From an uncultured Collinsella sp. (GTDB lineage Bacteria; Actinomycetota; Coriobacteriia; Coriobacteriales; Coriobacteriaceae), in assembly GCA_902495525.1 (NCBI GenBank), contig CABUXL010000007.1:1-64000 (forward strand): a stretch of DNA of 64,000 bases, given 5' to 3'. A model generated the notes under the pieces. That model did not search any database. It was given only the letters and a program-made list of their open reading frames with translations, and was not told where the DNA came from. The translations under genes were made by a program, and so were the position numbers. This document shows positions 25,257-34,565 of the stretch, piece after piece; within the stretch, counting starts at the first letter, position 1, and every line of letters starts with the position of its first letter.

Positions 25257-26090
25257 CTACTCCTGGGGCATAGCCGGCATGGCCACCGTGGCACCCGGGT
25301 CCTCGCCGGCGCCGTCCACGAGCGGCAGACCGCCCTCATGCGCAGGTCCTGCCGGAACCGTCGCCGCACCGCCAAAGACGGCAGCGGAGGCCTCGTGGTT
25401 CTCGGCAACCGCACCCTCGGTATCAATCGCCACCTGGGGCTCGTCGTCAAAGTTGGGGACGCCCTGGGGCTCGGTGGGAACAGGCTCGGCGGTCGCATCG
25501 GCAACGGGCTCGGCGTCGACCGGCACATCGCCCTCGTCAGCGCCCTCGTCCTCGGCAGCATCTTCGCCGTTCGCAGCGGCGACGGCCTCGTGAGGATCCT
25601 TGCCCTCGGCCTCGGCGCGCATGCCCAGCACCAGGTTGCGCAGGCCCGCGACCGTGCCTTCCACGTCAGGGGCAGGCTGGTCGGCGTGCAGATAGGCCCA
25701 GTCCATCATAAAGGTGGCCGAAGACAGCGCGCCGATGGCCAGCGCGTCGTCGGGGCACGAAAGCTCAACCTCAAAGACGCGCTCGTCGTGCTCGCTTACG
25801 CGCGTGCGGCCGCACGAGATGCTACCGGCAAGACCGGTCTCGTTCATGAGCTCAACCGTCACGTGCTCCAGCAAGTGGCAGAGCTCGGTCTGGCCCATGC
25901 AGTCCTGGAACTCGCGACCGGAATCGCCCAGGCACAGGTGCTTGGCAATCGCGGGCACCAGGTAGTACACGCGCGCCGTGGCCTCGATGTCCTCCGAGGT
26001 CATGAGCGGCATGCCGGGGTTCACCAGCACATGCGCGCAGATCTTGTCCTCACTGACGGTGACCTTAAGGATGTTGAACAGGCCTGCCAT
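25257..26090 (-). CDS. Protein with a cyanophycin-synthetase N-terminal-like domain
   Basis: The 277-residue protein has a folded part (1-165) and an acidic, Ala/Pro-rich, probably disordered C-terminus (170-277). Residues about 60-125 contain HLLEHVTVELMNETGL, GSISCGRTRV and a DDALAIGA segment. This resembles the N-terminal non-catalytic domain of CphA cyanophycin synthetase (HxxEHxxLELQxLAG then GxTR), but without the ATP-grasp or Mur-ligase parts. Function is therefore unknown. It is 24 nt downstream of the CNNM/CorC gene and has its own GGGGAG site. Resemblance is by motif only. Confidence 0.65.
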   Translation of the reverse strand: MAGLFNILKVTVSEDKICAHVLVNPGMPLMTSEDIEATARVYYLVPAIAKHLCLGDSGREFQDCMGQTELCHLLEHVTVELMNETGLAGSISCGRTRVSEHDERVFEVELSCPDDALAIGALSSATFMMDWAYLHADQPAPDVEGTVAGLRNLVLGMRAEAEGKDPHEAVAAANGEDAAEDEGADEGDVPVDAEPVADATAEPVPTEPQGVPNFDDEPQVAIDTEGAVAENHEASAAVFGGAATVPAGPAHEGGLPLVDGAGEDPGATVAMPAMPQE

Positions 26091-26114
26091 AACTCTCCCC
26101 TACTCTTCCTTGTC

Positions 26115-27488
26115 CTACTCGTCGCCGTCGTGCGGATTCGCGGAACCCGCACCCGACGTCGTCGGCTCGTCTACCGAAGACTCGGAATCCTTCTTATCGG
26201 TTTCGGCCGGAGCGATCACGCGAATGAGCGAGATGCGCTGGCCACGCATCGACTGAACTTTAAACTTGTACCCCGCGACCTCAAACACCTCTCCGATGTC
26301 GGGCACCGAGTCGCAAAGCTCCAAAATCCAGCCGGCGATGGTCTCATAATCATCGCTTTCCTCGAGCGGCCAACCAAGCTCAATCGCGTCATCGCACGAA
26401 AAACGCCCATCAACGAGCCACTCGCGGCGCGAAAGGCGCGTGAGATACTTGTTGTCGGGGTCGAACTCGTCCTCGATCTCGCCGACGATCTCCTCGACGA
26501 TATCCTCGATGGTGATAATGCCGGCCGTGCCGCCGTACTCGTCCACGACCACCACGATCTGGTCGTGCGAGGTCTGCATCTCGGACAGTAGCGGCAGGAT
26601 GTCCTTGGTGTCGGGCACAAAGGTGGCGTCGCGCAAAAAGCCGGCGATGGGCTGGTCACCCTTGCCGTCGAGCGCGGGTTGGATCAGGTCCTTGATGTGC
26701 GCGATGCCGGCGACGTTGTCGGGGTCCTCGTGATAGACGGGGATGCGGCTGAAGCCGGTCTGGCGCATGGTGGACAGCACGTCGGCGACCGTCTCGTCGT
26801 CCTCGCACATGGTGGTGTCCACGCGCGGCACCATGACCTCGCGGGCAACGGTGTCGCCTAGGTCGAAGATCTCGTGGATCATGCGCTTTTCCTCGTCGAG
26901 CAGGTCGTCCTGCTCCGAGACCATGTACTTGATCTCTTCTTCCGAGACGTTTTGGCGGTCGTCGGCGCTCTTGATGCGCAGGATGCGGGCCAGGCCATCG
27001 GAGCAGGCGCCGGTCAGCCACACGAGCGGACGGGCGATCTTTTGGAAAAACGACAACGGTCCCACGACCTGCTTGGACACGCCCTCGGCATTGGCCAGGC
27101 CGATGCGCTTGGGGACGAGCTCGCCGATCACGATGGACACGAAGGCGACCGCGACGGTGATGATGACCGGCGCCAGGCCGCGCGCGATGGCGGAGAGCGG
27201 CGCGATGCCAAAGCTCATGAGCCACGTGGCGAGCGGGTCGGACAGACTCGTCGAGGCGACGGCGGACGAGGCGAAGCCCACGAGCGTAATGGCAACCTGG
27301 ATGGTGGCGAGCAGCTGGTCGGAGTCGGCAGCCAGCTTAATGGCACGCTCGGCGCGCTTGTCGCCCTCCTCGGCCTCGTGCTCCAACACGGCGCGCTTGG
27401 CCGTGGTGAGCGCCATCTCGGACATAGAGAAGTAGCCGTTGATGAGGGTCAAAACGAGGGTGGTGATAAGGGAGATGGTTATGTCCAT
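26115..27488 (-). CDS. CNNM/CorC-type membrane protein with CBS pair
   Basis: The 457-residue protein has a DUF21 (CNNM) membrane domain (1-190; about four hydrophobic segments), a CBS pair (about 205-335) with the motif PVYHEDPDNVAGIAHIKDLI, and a C-terminal CorC_HlyC transporter-associated domain (about 345-430). Related proteins mediate or regulate Mg2+ and Co2+ export. With the MgtE- and NRAMP-like genes about 5 kb away it adds a third Mg-related protein in this region. It heads a two-gene unit with the CphA-N-like protein. Confidence 0.9.
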   Translation of the reverse strand: MDITISLITTLVLTLINGYFSMSEMALTTAKRAVLEHEAEEGDKRAERAIKLAADSDQLLATIQVAITLVGFASSAVASTSLSDPLATWLMSFGIAPLSAIARGLAPVIITVAVAFVSIVIGELVPKRIGLANAEGVSKQVVGPLSFFQKIARPLVWLTGACSDGLARILRIKSADDRQNVSEEEIKYMVSEQDDLLDEEKRMIHEIFDLGDTVAREVMVPRVDTTMCEDDETVADVLSTMRQTGFSRIPVYHEDPDNVAGIAHIKDLIQPALDGKGDQPIAGFLRDATFVPDTKDILPLLSEMQTSHDQIVVVVDEYGGTAGIITIEDIVEEIVGEIEDEFDPDNKYLTRLSRREWLVDGRFSCDDAIELGWPLEESDDYETIAGWILELCDSVPDIGEVFEVAGYKFKVQSMRGQRISLIRVIAPAETDKKDSESSVDEPTTSGAGSANPHDGDE

Positions 27489-27598
27489 CGGGAGTTTCTC
27501 GAACCTCCAAGATTCGGGACGTCAGGTTAAAACGTTGATGGCGGATACGGCAATTGCACCGGCGCCCAAACGAGAACGCGGGCGCGCAGGCGTGGTCG

Positions 27599-28282
27599 CT
27601 AGATTACGAAGAGGATCACCGCCATGAACTGGAAGATGCTGCCGGCGAGCACCCACAGGTGAAACACGCTGTGCAGATAGCGCACGTTTTTGGCGATATA
27701 GAACGGCACGCCCGCGGTGTAGCACACGCCGCCGACGGCGAGCAGGGCAAGTGCCACGGGGTTGAGCAGCGCAACAAGTTCGGGCAGCTTAAAGACAACG
27801 AGCCAGCCCATCAGCAGGTAGACCAGGCCGCTTACCCAATGCGGCTGGCGCTCGCGTAGGAAGCACTCGAGGGCGATGCCGATGATGGCGATGGCCCATA
27901 CGGCAAAGAACAGCACAGCGCCGCCGTCGTTTGCGAGCGTGATGAGGCAAAACGGCGTATAGCTGCCGGCTATGAGCAGGTAGATGCAGCTGTGGTCGAT
28001 GATGCGAAACACGCGCTTGGCGCGCGCGGGCTGAATCGCGTGGTAGAGCGTGGAGGCTAGGTATTCGAGGATAATGCTGACGCCATAGACAATCGCCGCG
28101 GCCATATGGGCCGGGCCTCCGCCGCGCAGGGCGGCGAATACGATCAGGAGCACCAGGCCCGCGATACCCAGCAGGCAGCCGACACCATGGGTGACGGAGT
28201 TCATGATCTCCTCGCCCACTGTGTAGTGTGGAACGGCCGCGGTCTTGGGTCGCGGCTTAGAACTGTCGCTCGAATCGGACAT
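27599..28282 (-). CDS. trhA: Hemolysin III-family (TrhA) 7TM membrane protein
   Basis: The 227-residue protein from MSDSSDSSK has seven hydrophobic segments and family marks (GVGCLLGIAG, STLYHAI, DHSCIYLLIAGSYTPFCL). TrhA-family proteins (PAQR superfamily) adjust membrane lipid homeostasis; direct hemolysis is doubtful. The start is placed after GGAGG with a long 11-nt gap, because the earlier ATG would overlap the ribosome site. It is separate from the CNNM gene (110-nt gap). Confidence 0.88.
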   Translation of the reverse strand: MSDSSDSSKPRPKTAAVPHYTVGEEIMNSVTHGVGCLLGIAGLVLLIVFAALRGGGPAHMAAAIVYGVSIILEYLASTLYHAIQPARAKRVFRIIDHSCIYLLIAGSYTPFCLITLANDGGAVLFFAVWAIAIIGIALECFLRERQPHWVSGLVYLLMGWLVVFKLPELVALLNPVALALLAVGGVCYTAGVPFYIAKNVRYLHSVFHLWVLAGSIFQFMAVILFVI

Positions 28283-28468
28283 GCCGGTTACATCCTCCAA
28301 CGTAAAGAGTTCTCAACACTATATCAAAGCGTCTAGGTACGTGCGAAATTTGCACCATACGTGACCCTTTGTTTACCCATTCTTTGCCTGTTGACGCATC
28401 AACGGCGAACGTCCATAATGCGCTTGCATTAAATGTTGATTTATTAACATCTTATAGGAGAATACCGC

Positions 28469-29434
28469 ATGGCTCAAAACGCACGTTCCCATCGAAAGCT
28501 CAAGATAGCCGGCGTCGTTGCGCTGGTGCTCGTTGTCGCGCTGCTGGGGTTTGCCGGCAACTTTTTGTTTGACTTTGCCCTGAACCCCCAAGCGCCGTAC
28601 ACCATGAAGATGATGCAGGATGGCAAGGACGCCGAAAAGGGCGAGCAGATGGACGCCGAGGAGGGCGAGGCACGGGCGTGGTTTAAGGAAAACCGCGAGA
28701 GCAGCAGCCTCACCGCGAACGACGGGACCGAGCTTGCCGCCTGGTATTTTGCTGCGTCGGAGAGCACGCACGACTACGCCGTCTGCCTGCATGGATATAC
28801 CAACGAGCCCATCGGTATGGCCCGATACGTCAAGCGATTCCACGACCGCGGCATGAACGTACTCGCACCCGCCGCACGCGCCCACGAGCGCTCCGGCGGC
28901 GACTATATCGGCATGGGCTGGCCCGAGCGGCTCGATGTCGTCGCATGGATCGAGCGAATCGTTCAGGCTGACCCCGAGGCGCGCATCCTGGTCTTTGGCG
29001 AGTCGATGGGTGCGGCAACCGCCATGAACGTCGCGGGGGAATCTCTGCCCGCAAACGTGAAATGCATTATCGAGGACTGCGGTTATACGAGTGTTTGGGA
29101 CGAGTTTTCTCTGCAGCTCAAGGACGTGTTCGGCCTGCCCAGCTTTCCCTTGCTCGATATAGCAAACTTGGTGTGCAACGTGCGCGCGGGCTACGACTTT
29201 CATAAGGCGAGCAGTGTGGAGCAACTCAAACACGCGACGGTTCCCATGCTGTTTATCCACGGCGACCAGGACACCTTTGTACCGTACAGCATGCTCGACC
29301 AAAATTACGACGCGTGCGCCAGCAAGGTCAAGCAAAAGCTCACTATCCATGGCGCCACCCACGCCAAGAGCGCGCAGGTCGACCCCGAACTCTACTGGAA
29401 CACGGTCGACAACTTCCTCGACAAGAATTTTTAG
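28469..29434 (+). CDS. Membrane-anchored alpha/beta hydrolase
   Basis: The 321-residue protein has an N-terminal TM/signal anchor (12-32) and an alpha/beta-hydrolase fold outside the membrane. The nucleophile Ser179 is in GESMGA, the acid is in HGDQDTFVP, and His is in GATHAK near the C-terminus. The LHGYTNEP segment is the oxyanion region. It resembles YqkD/BEM46-like hydrolases with unknown substrate. ATG follows TATAGGAGAATACCGC. The gap upstream contains a small dyad, AATGTT-N8-AACAT. It has its own terminator at 29513. Confidence 0.9.
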   Translation: MAQNARSHRKLKIAGVVALVLVVALLGFAGNFLFDFALNPQAPYTMKMMQDGKDAEKGEQMDAEEGEARAWFKENRESSSLTANDGTELAAWYFAASESTHDYAVCLHGYTNEPIGMARYVKRFHDRGMNVLAPAARAHERSGGDYIGMGWPERLDVVAWIERIVQADPEARILVFGESMGAATAMNVAGESLPANVKCIIEDCGYTSVWDEFSLQLKDVFGLPSFPLLDIANLVCNVRAGYDFHKASSVEQLKHATVPMLFIHGDQDTFVPYSMLDQNYDACASKVKQKLTIHGATHAKSAQVDPELYWNTVDNFLDKNF

Positions 29435-29512
29435 GCAAAAAGCAACGTCTGGGGTTTTGTTGCCAAAAATCGGTTTGTGGTCGGCGGTATTCGATTTTTC
29501 ACCGCACTTCCG

Positions 29513-29551
29513 AAAAGCCGCCCGTGAGCGCTGTGCTCACAGGCGGCTTTT
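29513..29551 (+). terminator. Terminator after the alpha/beta hydrolase gene
   Basis: AAAAGCCGCC(C)GTGAGC pairs with GCTCAC(A)GGCGGCTTTT across GCTGT, with a T run on the plus strand and an A run on the other side; it can serve both convergent genes. Confidence 0.8.
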
Positions 29552-29598
29552 GCTCAACTAACGCTACAAAGGCGCTTATTTTGTCCAATAGCTAGGCG

Positions 29599-30804
29599 CT
29601 ACTTGACCTCGATGAGCTCATACTCGCTCGTGCCCAGGCCAATCTTCTCGGCGTGCGCGATGCACACGCGCCAGTCGGTGTCGGGATGCGTGATGCAGAA
29701 GGGATCCTTGGCCTGCTCGCCCTCCAGATGCTCGTGGTTGTGCTCCATCTTGGCCGCGCTATCGGTGAGCTCGGTGTTGGGCAGCGGCTCGGATGCCATG
29801 ACGGCATCGGCGCAGGCCTGGTCAATGGCGACCGGGTCGAAGCTCGCGAACATGCCGATATCGTTGACGATAGGCGTGTCGTTTTCGGGATGGCAATCGC
29901 AGTTGGGGCTGATATCCATAGCCAGCGAAATGTGGAAGCTGGGACGATCCTGGACAACGGCCTTGGTGTACTCGGCGATCTTACAGTTGAGCACGTCGGC
30001 CGCGGCTTCATAGCCGGGCTTGATGGCGTCCTGGTTGCACACGCCGATGCAGCGGCCGCAGCCCACGCAGCGATCGTGGTCGATAGCGGCCACGTGCACC
30101 GTGCGAGTAGCGCCGCCGGCAAGCTCGCGTTCGCGGGTGCCATCGAACGAGATAGCGTTGTGCGCGCAGATCTTTTCGCAGGCACGGCAGCCAACGCAGT
30201 GCTCGGGCGCGACGTTCGGCTTGCCGGCGGCATGCTGCTCCATCTTGCCGGCGCGACTGCCGCCGCCCATGCCCAGGTTCTTCATGGCACCGCCAAAGCC
30301 GGCCTGCTCATGACCCTTAAAGTGGGTGAGGCTGATCACGATATCGGCATCCATGAGCGCCTGACCGATCTTGGCCTCGTGCACGTACTCGCCGCCCTCG
30401 ACCGGGACAAGCGCCTCGTCGGTGCCCTTGAGGCCGTCGGCGATGATGATCTGGCAACCCGTAGCATACGGGGTAAAGCCGTTCTGGTAGGCGGTATCAA
30501 TGTGCTCGAGCGCGTTTTTGCGGCTACCCACATAGAGCGTGTTGCAGTCGGTGAGGAAGGGCTTGCCACCCAGCTCCTTCACGACATCCGCGACGGCGCG
30601 GGCGTAGTTGGGACGCAAAAAACTCAGGTTGCCCAGCTCGCCAAAGTGAATCTTAATGGCGACGAACTTGTTCTCAAAGTCGATCTGCTCAATTCCGGCG
30701 TGACGGATGAGGCGCTTGAGCTTGTCGAGCTGGCTCTCGCGAGCATGCGTGCGCAGGTTGGTGAAGTACACCTTAGCGGGTGCTGCGGGTGCAGTTGCGG
30801 TCAT
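29599..30804 (-). CDS. DUF362 protein with two 4Fe-4S clusters
   Basis: The 401-residue protein begins with a DUF362 domain (about 1-190: KIHFGELGNLSFLRP...). It carries a ferredoxin module with CVGCRACEKICAHNAIS and CVGCGRCIGVCNQDAIK, two [4Fe-4S] clusters, and a C-terminal part with DWRVCIAHAE. DUF362/ferredoxin proteins are common in strict anaerobes. They are presumed redox carriers or accessory proteins for iron-sulfur enzymes. GGGGATAG precedes ATG. It is monocistronic, with GGGGAC hairpins upstream. Confidence 0.88.
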   Translation of the reverse strand: MTATAPAAPAKVYFTNLRTHARESQLDKLKRLIRHAGIEQIDFENKFVAIKIHFGELGNLSFLRPNYARAVADVVKELGGKPFLTDCNTLYVGSRKNALEHIDTAYQNGFTPYATGCQIIIADGLKGTDEALVPVEGGEYVHEAKIGQALMDADIVISLTHFKGHEQAGFGGAMKNLGMGGGSRAGKMEQHAAGKPNVAPEHCVGCRACEKICAHNAISFDGTRERELAGGATRTVHVAAIDHDRCVGCGRCIGVCNQDAIKPGYEAAADVLNCKIAEYTKAVVQDRPSFHISLAMDISPNCDCHPENDTPIVNDIGMFASFDPVAIDQACADAVMASEPLPNTELTDSAAKMEHNHEHLEGEQAKDPFCITHPDTDWRVCIAHAEKIGLGTSEYELIEVK

Positions 30805-30888
30805 AGATCTATCCCCTCGGTCTATATGGCGTTACAGACATAGAGGATGGTACCAGTTAAAGCAGAGTTAAAGTCAAGTACGGCACCT

Positions 30889-30915
30889 AGTCATTGGGGA
30901 CAGACTTAAATGACT
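30889..30915. repeat. GGGGAC-loop hairpin repeat, copy 4
   Basis: AGTCATT and AATGACT enclose GGGGACAGACTTA. It is the first of four hairpins packed into 30889-31086, between the divergent DUF362 gene and the end of the FtsX-type gene. Confidence 0.7.
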
Positions 30916-30920
30916 GAAAC

Positions 30921-30949
30921 CACTCATTGGGGACGGACTTAAATGAGTG
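30921..30949. repeat. GGGGAC-loop hairpin repeat, copy 5
   Basis: CACTCATT and AATGAGTG enclose GGGGACGGACTTA. Its arms equal those of copy 1 at 2691 in inverted order. Confidence 0.75.
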
Positions 30950-30994
30950 CCTCGCCACCTGGCAGCTAGGGACGTTCCTTTCCTGCCGGCAGCT

Positions 30995-31051
30995 GGGGAC
31001 AGTCCTTGCCAGCACGGCCGGCGAGCCGGCGAATCGGCAAAGACTGTCCCC
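30995..31051. repeat. GGGGACAGTC-armed hairpin
   Basis: GGGGACAGTC(C)TTGCC pairs with GGCAA(A)GACTGTCCCC, with an inner GCCGGC-rich stem. Here the GGGGACAG sequence forms the arms rather than the loop. Confidence 0.6.
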
Positions 31052-31086
31052 GATGACTGGTCGTTTAAGAACGTCCCCAATGACTA
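31052..31086. repeat. GGGGAC-loop hairpin repeat, copy 6, overlapping the stop codon
   Basis: Loop TTTAAGAACGTCCCC with imperfect arms TGACTGGTCG and AATGACTA. The TAG stop of the FtsX-type gene is formed by the repeat arm (TAGTCATT on the minus strand). Confidence 0.6.
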
Positions 31087-33750
31087 CTCTTGGACTTTGA
31101 GGGCCTCGGCCAGGCTGACGCGCTTGATAGAGCGCGTGTGCAGCAGCGCCACGACCAGGTAGGTCACAAAGCCAATGCCCACGCACGCCGCCATGGACCA
31201 AGCGGGCACGTAGATCTCGATATTGCCGTTGTAGGCGAGCAGCATCGAGCGGAAGATGGCCGTGAGCGAGCCAATAATGACCGGCAGGCTCAGCACGAGT
31301 GACGCCGCCACGCACAACGTGATCGAGCGGATGTACAGATGCGAAATCTCGCTATCGCGATAGCCAAAGACTTTCATGTAGCTGATCGAACGGGCGCTGT
31401 GGTCGATCACAGCCTTGGTCAGCAGGTACATAAACAGCAGGAAGATAAACACCGCGAGCCCAACCATCATGCCGATCATTTTGCTCATCATGCCGATGAA
31501 CTGGTCGCCCACGGCACGCATGTCGTCGGGCGTGGTGTCGCCGGCAAAGTAGCGCGAATCAAGGTCGAGCTTCTCATCGCTCACATAGCCGTTAAAGTAG
31601 GCGGCGTCGTTGCCGAACAGCTCGTTAAAGTCTTCGATACTCATATAGATATTCATGTCCGACTTGGAGCCCCAGGCACAGTCCTTGCCCGCGTACTCAA
31701 GGGAATAATGTTCGCCCTCGTACTTGTCGCCGAGCGTGACCTTCTGCCCCTCGCTCCAGCCAAACTTGTCGAGCAGGCCGCCGCCAAAGACGACGCGCCC
31801 GTCGCCGACGTTGAGGTCTTTCCAATAGCGCGAATCGGATGAAATGCCGTAAACGGAAATCGTCTCCTCGCCATTTCCGTCGCCGCGATCGTATTGCAGC
31901 TGGTAGACGGCGTATTTCTCGGCCTGCGCGATTGCGCCTGCACCGTTGTCGATCGTGTTGACCGGGTGGATATCATCGTTGTCGGTGTCGATCTTAGAGG
32001 CCTTGTCGATCAGGTCGATAGCCTCGCCGCGGTCGCAGCCGAGGGCATCGGCAAGATCGTCAAGGCGCGCGTAGAGCGCATCCTTCTTGTCCTGGACGTT
32101 TGCAAGCGCATCCTGCGCCGCAGTCAGGCTCTCGGCAGACGGAGATGCGGTCGCGGCATCGGCTGCCGCCTGCGCCGCATCGGCCGCGTCGTCAAGCTCG
32201 TCATCGGCATCCTGAGCGGCGGAAAGCAGCGCGCCGTCAACCGACTGCAAGCGCTCGAGTGCCGACCACTGCTCGCGCTCCTCGGCAGTACCCTCGAGCT
32301 CCAGCGGCGCCTTGAGCGTGTACTGGTGCTCGGCGACCAGGCCTGTCTCGAGGTTGTCCGCATAGTGCGTCATCGTGGGCAGAATCGCCAGGCCAAAGAG
32401 CAGCAGCAGCGACGCAAACGCAATGCCCACGAAGAGCGTGGCGAAGTTGCCCAGGTTGCGCAGGAAGATACGCAGGCGGAAGCGGGAAACAAAACCCATG
32501 CGCTCCGGCAGCTGCAAGCCGCGCTTGGTGCCCGATTTGCCGCTCGCCTCGTGACGAAGGAACTGCAACGGCGTCTTGCCCATCTTGCGAAGCAGGCCCA
32601 CCAGCGTGATGAGGATGAGCGCGGCGGCGGGAACCACGGCGCACTTCACAAAGATCTCCCAGCTCCAGTACACCTGGAAGGGCGGCAGGCTGTACGAACC
32701 GTAATAGAGGCTGCGCATGGGCTCAGTAAAGAACACAACACCGAGCGCAGTGCCTAAAAGCGCTGCGACCACGCCCACGATGGCGGGAAGCGCAAGGTAG
32801 TGCAGCACGATCTCGCGTCGACGATAGCCGCTGGCGAGCAGCGTGCCGATGATAGCGCTCTCCTCCTCGATGGTGGCGTCGGTAAGGACCACAAAGACAA
32901 ACGCCATGATCACGATGATGATGTCGAGCAGCGTCATCCACATCATAGAGTCGCCGTCCACATCATCGCGCGCATAGCCAATGCCCTGATTGGAATCGGC
33001 GTCGATCAGATCGTCCACGCGCGCATCGGCGTCGGTCAGCGCCTCGATCATATCTTGCTCGGCGTCGATGCGGTCTGCGGTGGAGAGATCGCGATCGGTA
33101 AAGGTGAAGGAGTAGGTGTAGGCGGGTGCGCCGCCAGCATCTTCGAGCGCGACAAAGCCGCCATCGGTGACCTCTGCCACGCCGTACGTGATGGTGTTCA
33201 CCGTAAAGTCCGAATTGTTGAGGAACAGCGCCTGGCTATCGGGCTGGGTCATGATGCCGCAGATGGTGTAGGTGCGGCCCTCGAGCTCGACCTTATCGCC
33301 CACGGCGAGGTCGTTGTTGGTGGCGAAGACACGGTCGATGGCTACCTCATCGTCCGTCTTGGGCTCCTTGCCCTCACAATAGGACGCAATGTCCACCTTA
33401 GCGCGGTGCGCATAGGTGCGCAGCGTGCGCTTGATGCCGTCGTCGCCGGCGGTCTTTTTGATGATGGCGTCGATGGAGAAATTCTTGTAGAGCGTAACGC
33501 CGCCGACGTCGCCGGCTGTATCCTCGGCCGCCTTGAGCTGGTCTTTGGTGGCCTCGAAGGAGGTGGTCACGCGGCCGTCCTCAATCGTGTACGCATCGCG
33601 CATGTCGTCGATAAGGCAGCCGATGGAATGCGCTGCGAGCAAAAAGCCCGAGGTGAGAGCGATGCTTCCGCACATAAGCAAAAAGATGCCCAGGTACTTG
33701 CCGATATTGCGGCGCAGCTCGCGCGGGAGACGTTTTGCGAGAGGTGTCAT
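31084..33750 (-). CDS. FtsX-family ABC transporter permease
   Basis: The 888-residue membrane protein follows the MacB/LolC-like large permease plan. One N-terminal TM segment precedes an extracytoplasmic domain. Two FtsX-type three-TM blocks follow (around residues 265-385 and 765-875), with a second long extracytoplasmic domain between them that contains an Ala/Asp-rich coiled-coil (about 510-590). The ATG at 33750 has AGGCGG upstream and lies within 9 nt of the ATPase stop. With the ATPase it should form an exporter of peptides or lipids, or a mechanotransmission complex. No substrate is visible. Confidence 0.9.
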   Translation of the reverse strand: MTPLAKRLPRELRRNIGKYLGIFLLMCGSIALTSGFLLAAHSIGCLIDDMRDAYTIEDGRVTTSFEATKDQLKAAEDTAGDVGGVTLYKNFSIDAIIKKTAGDDGIKRTLRTYAHRAKVDIASYCEGKEPKTDDEVAIDRVFATNNDLAVGDKVELEGRTYTICGIMTQPDSQALFLNNSDFTVNTITYGVAEVTDGGFVALEDAGGAPAYTYSFTFTDRDLSTADRIDAEQDMIEALTDADARVDDLIDADSNQGIGYARDDVDGDSMMWMTLLDIIIVIMAFVFVVLTDATIEEESAIIGTLLASGYRRREIVLHYLALPAIVGVVAALLGTALGVVFFTEPMRSLYYGSYSLPPFQVYWSWEIFVKCAVVPAAALILITLVGLLRKMGKTPLQFLRHEASGKSGTKRGLQLPERMGFVSRFRLRIFLRNLGNFATLFVGIAFASLLLLFGLAILPTMTHYADNLETGLVAEHQYTLKAPLELEGTAEEREQWSALERLQSVDGALLSAAQDADDELDDAADAAQAAADAATASPSAESLTAAQDALANVQDKKDALYARLDDLADALGCDRGEAIDLIDKASKIDTDNDDIHPVNTIDNGAGAIAQAEKYAVYQLQYDRGDGNGEETISVYGISSDSRYWKDLNVGDGRVVFGGGLLDKFGWSEGQKVTLGDKYEGEHYSLEYAGKDCAWGSKSDMNIYMSIEDFNELFGNDAAYFNGYVSDEKLDLDSRYFAGDTTPDDMRAVGDQFIGMMSKMIGMMVGLAVFIFLLFMYLLTKAVIDHSARSISYMKVFGYRDSEISHLYIRSITLCVAASLVLSLPVIIGSLTAIFRSMLLAYNGNIEIYVPAWSMAACVGIGFVTYLVVALLHTRSIKRVSLAEALKVQE

Positions 33751-33758
33751 GGCGCCGC

Positions 33759-34472
<714 letters not shown>

Positions 34473-34565
34473 GGTATCCCCCATTGTTAGCCTCGTACTA
34501 CTTTATGAACGTAATAGTAAACCTTGGCGAACTATTTTGGGGCGAGGCCTAGGATTTATTTCAGA

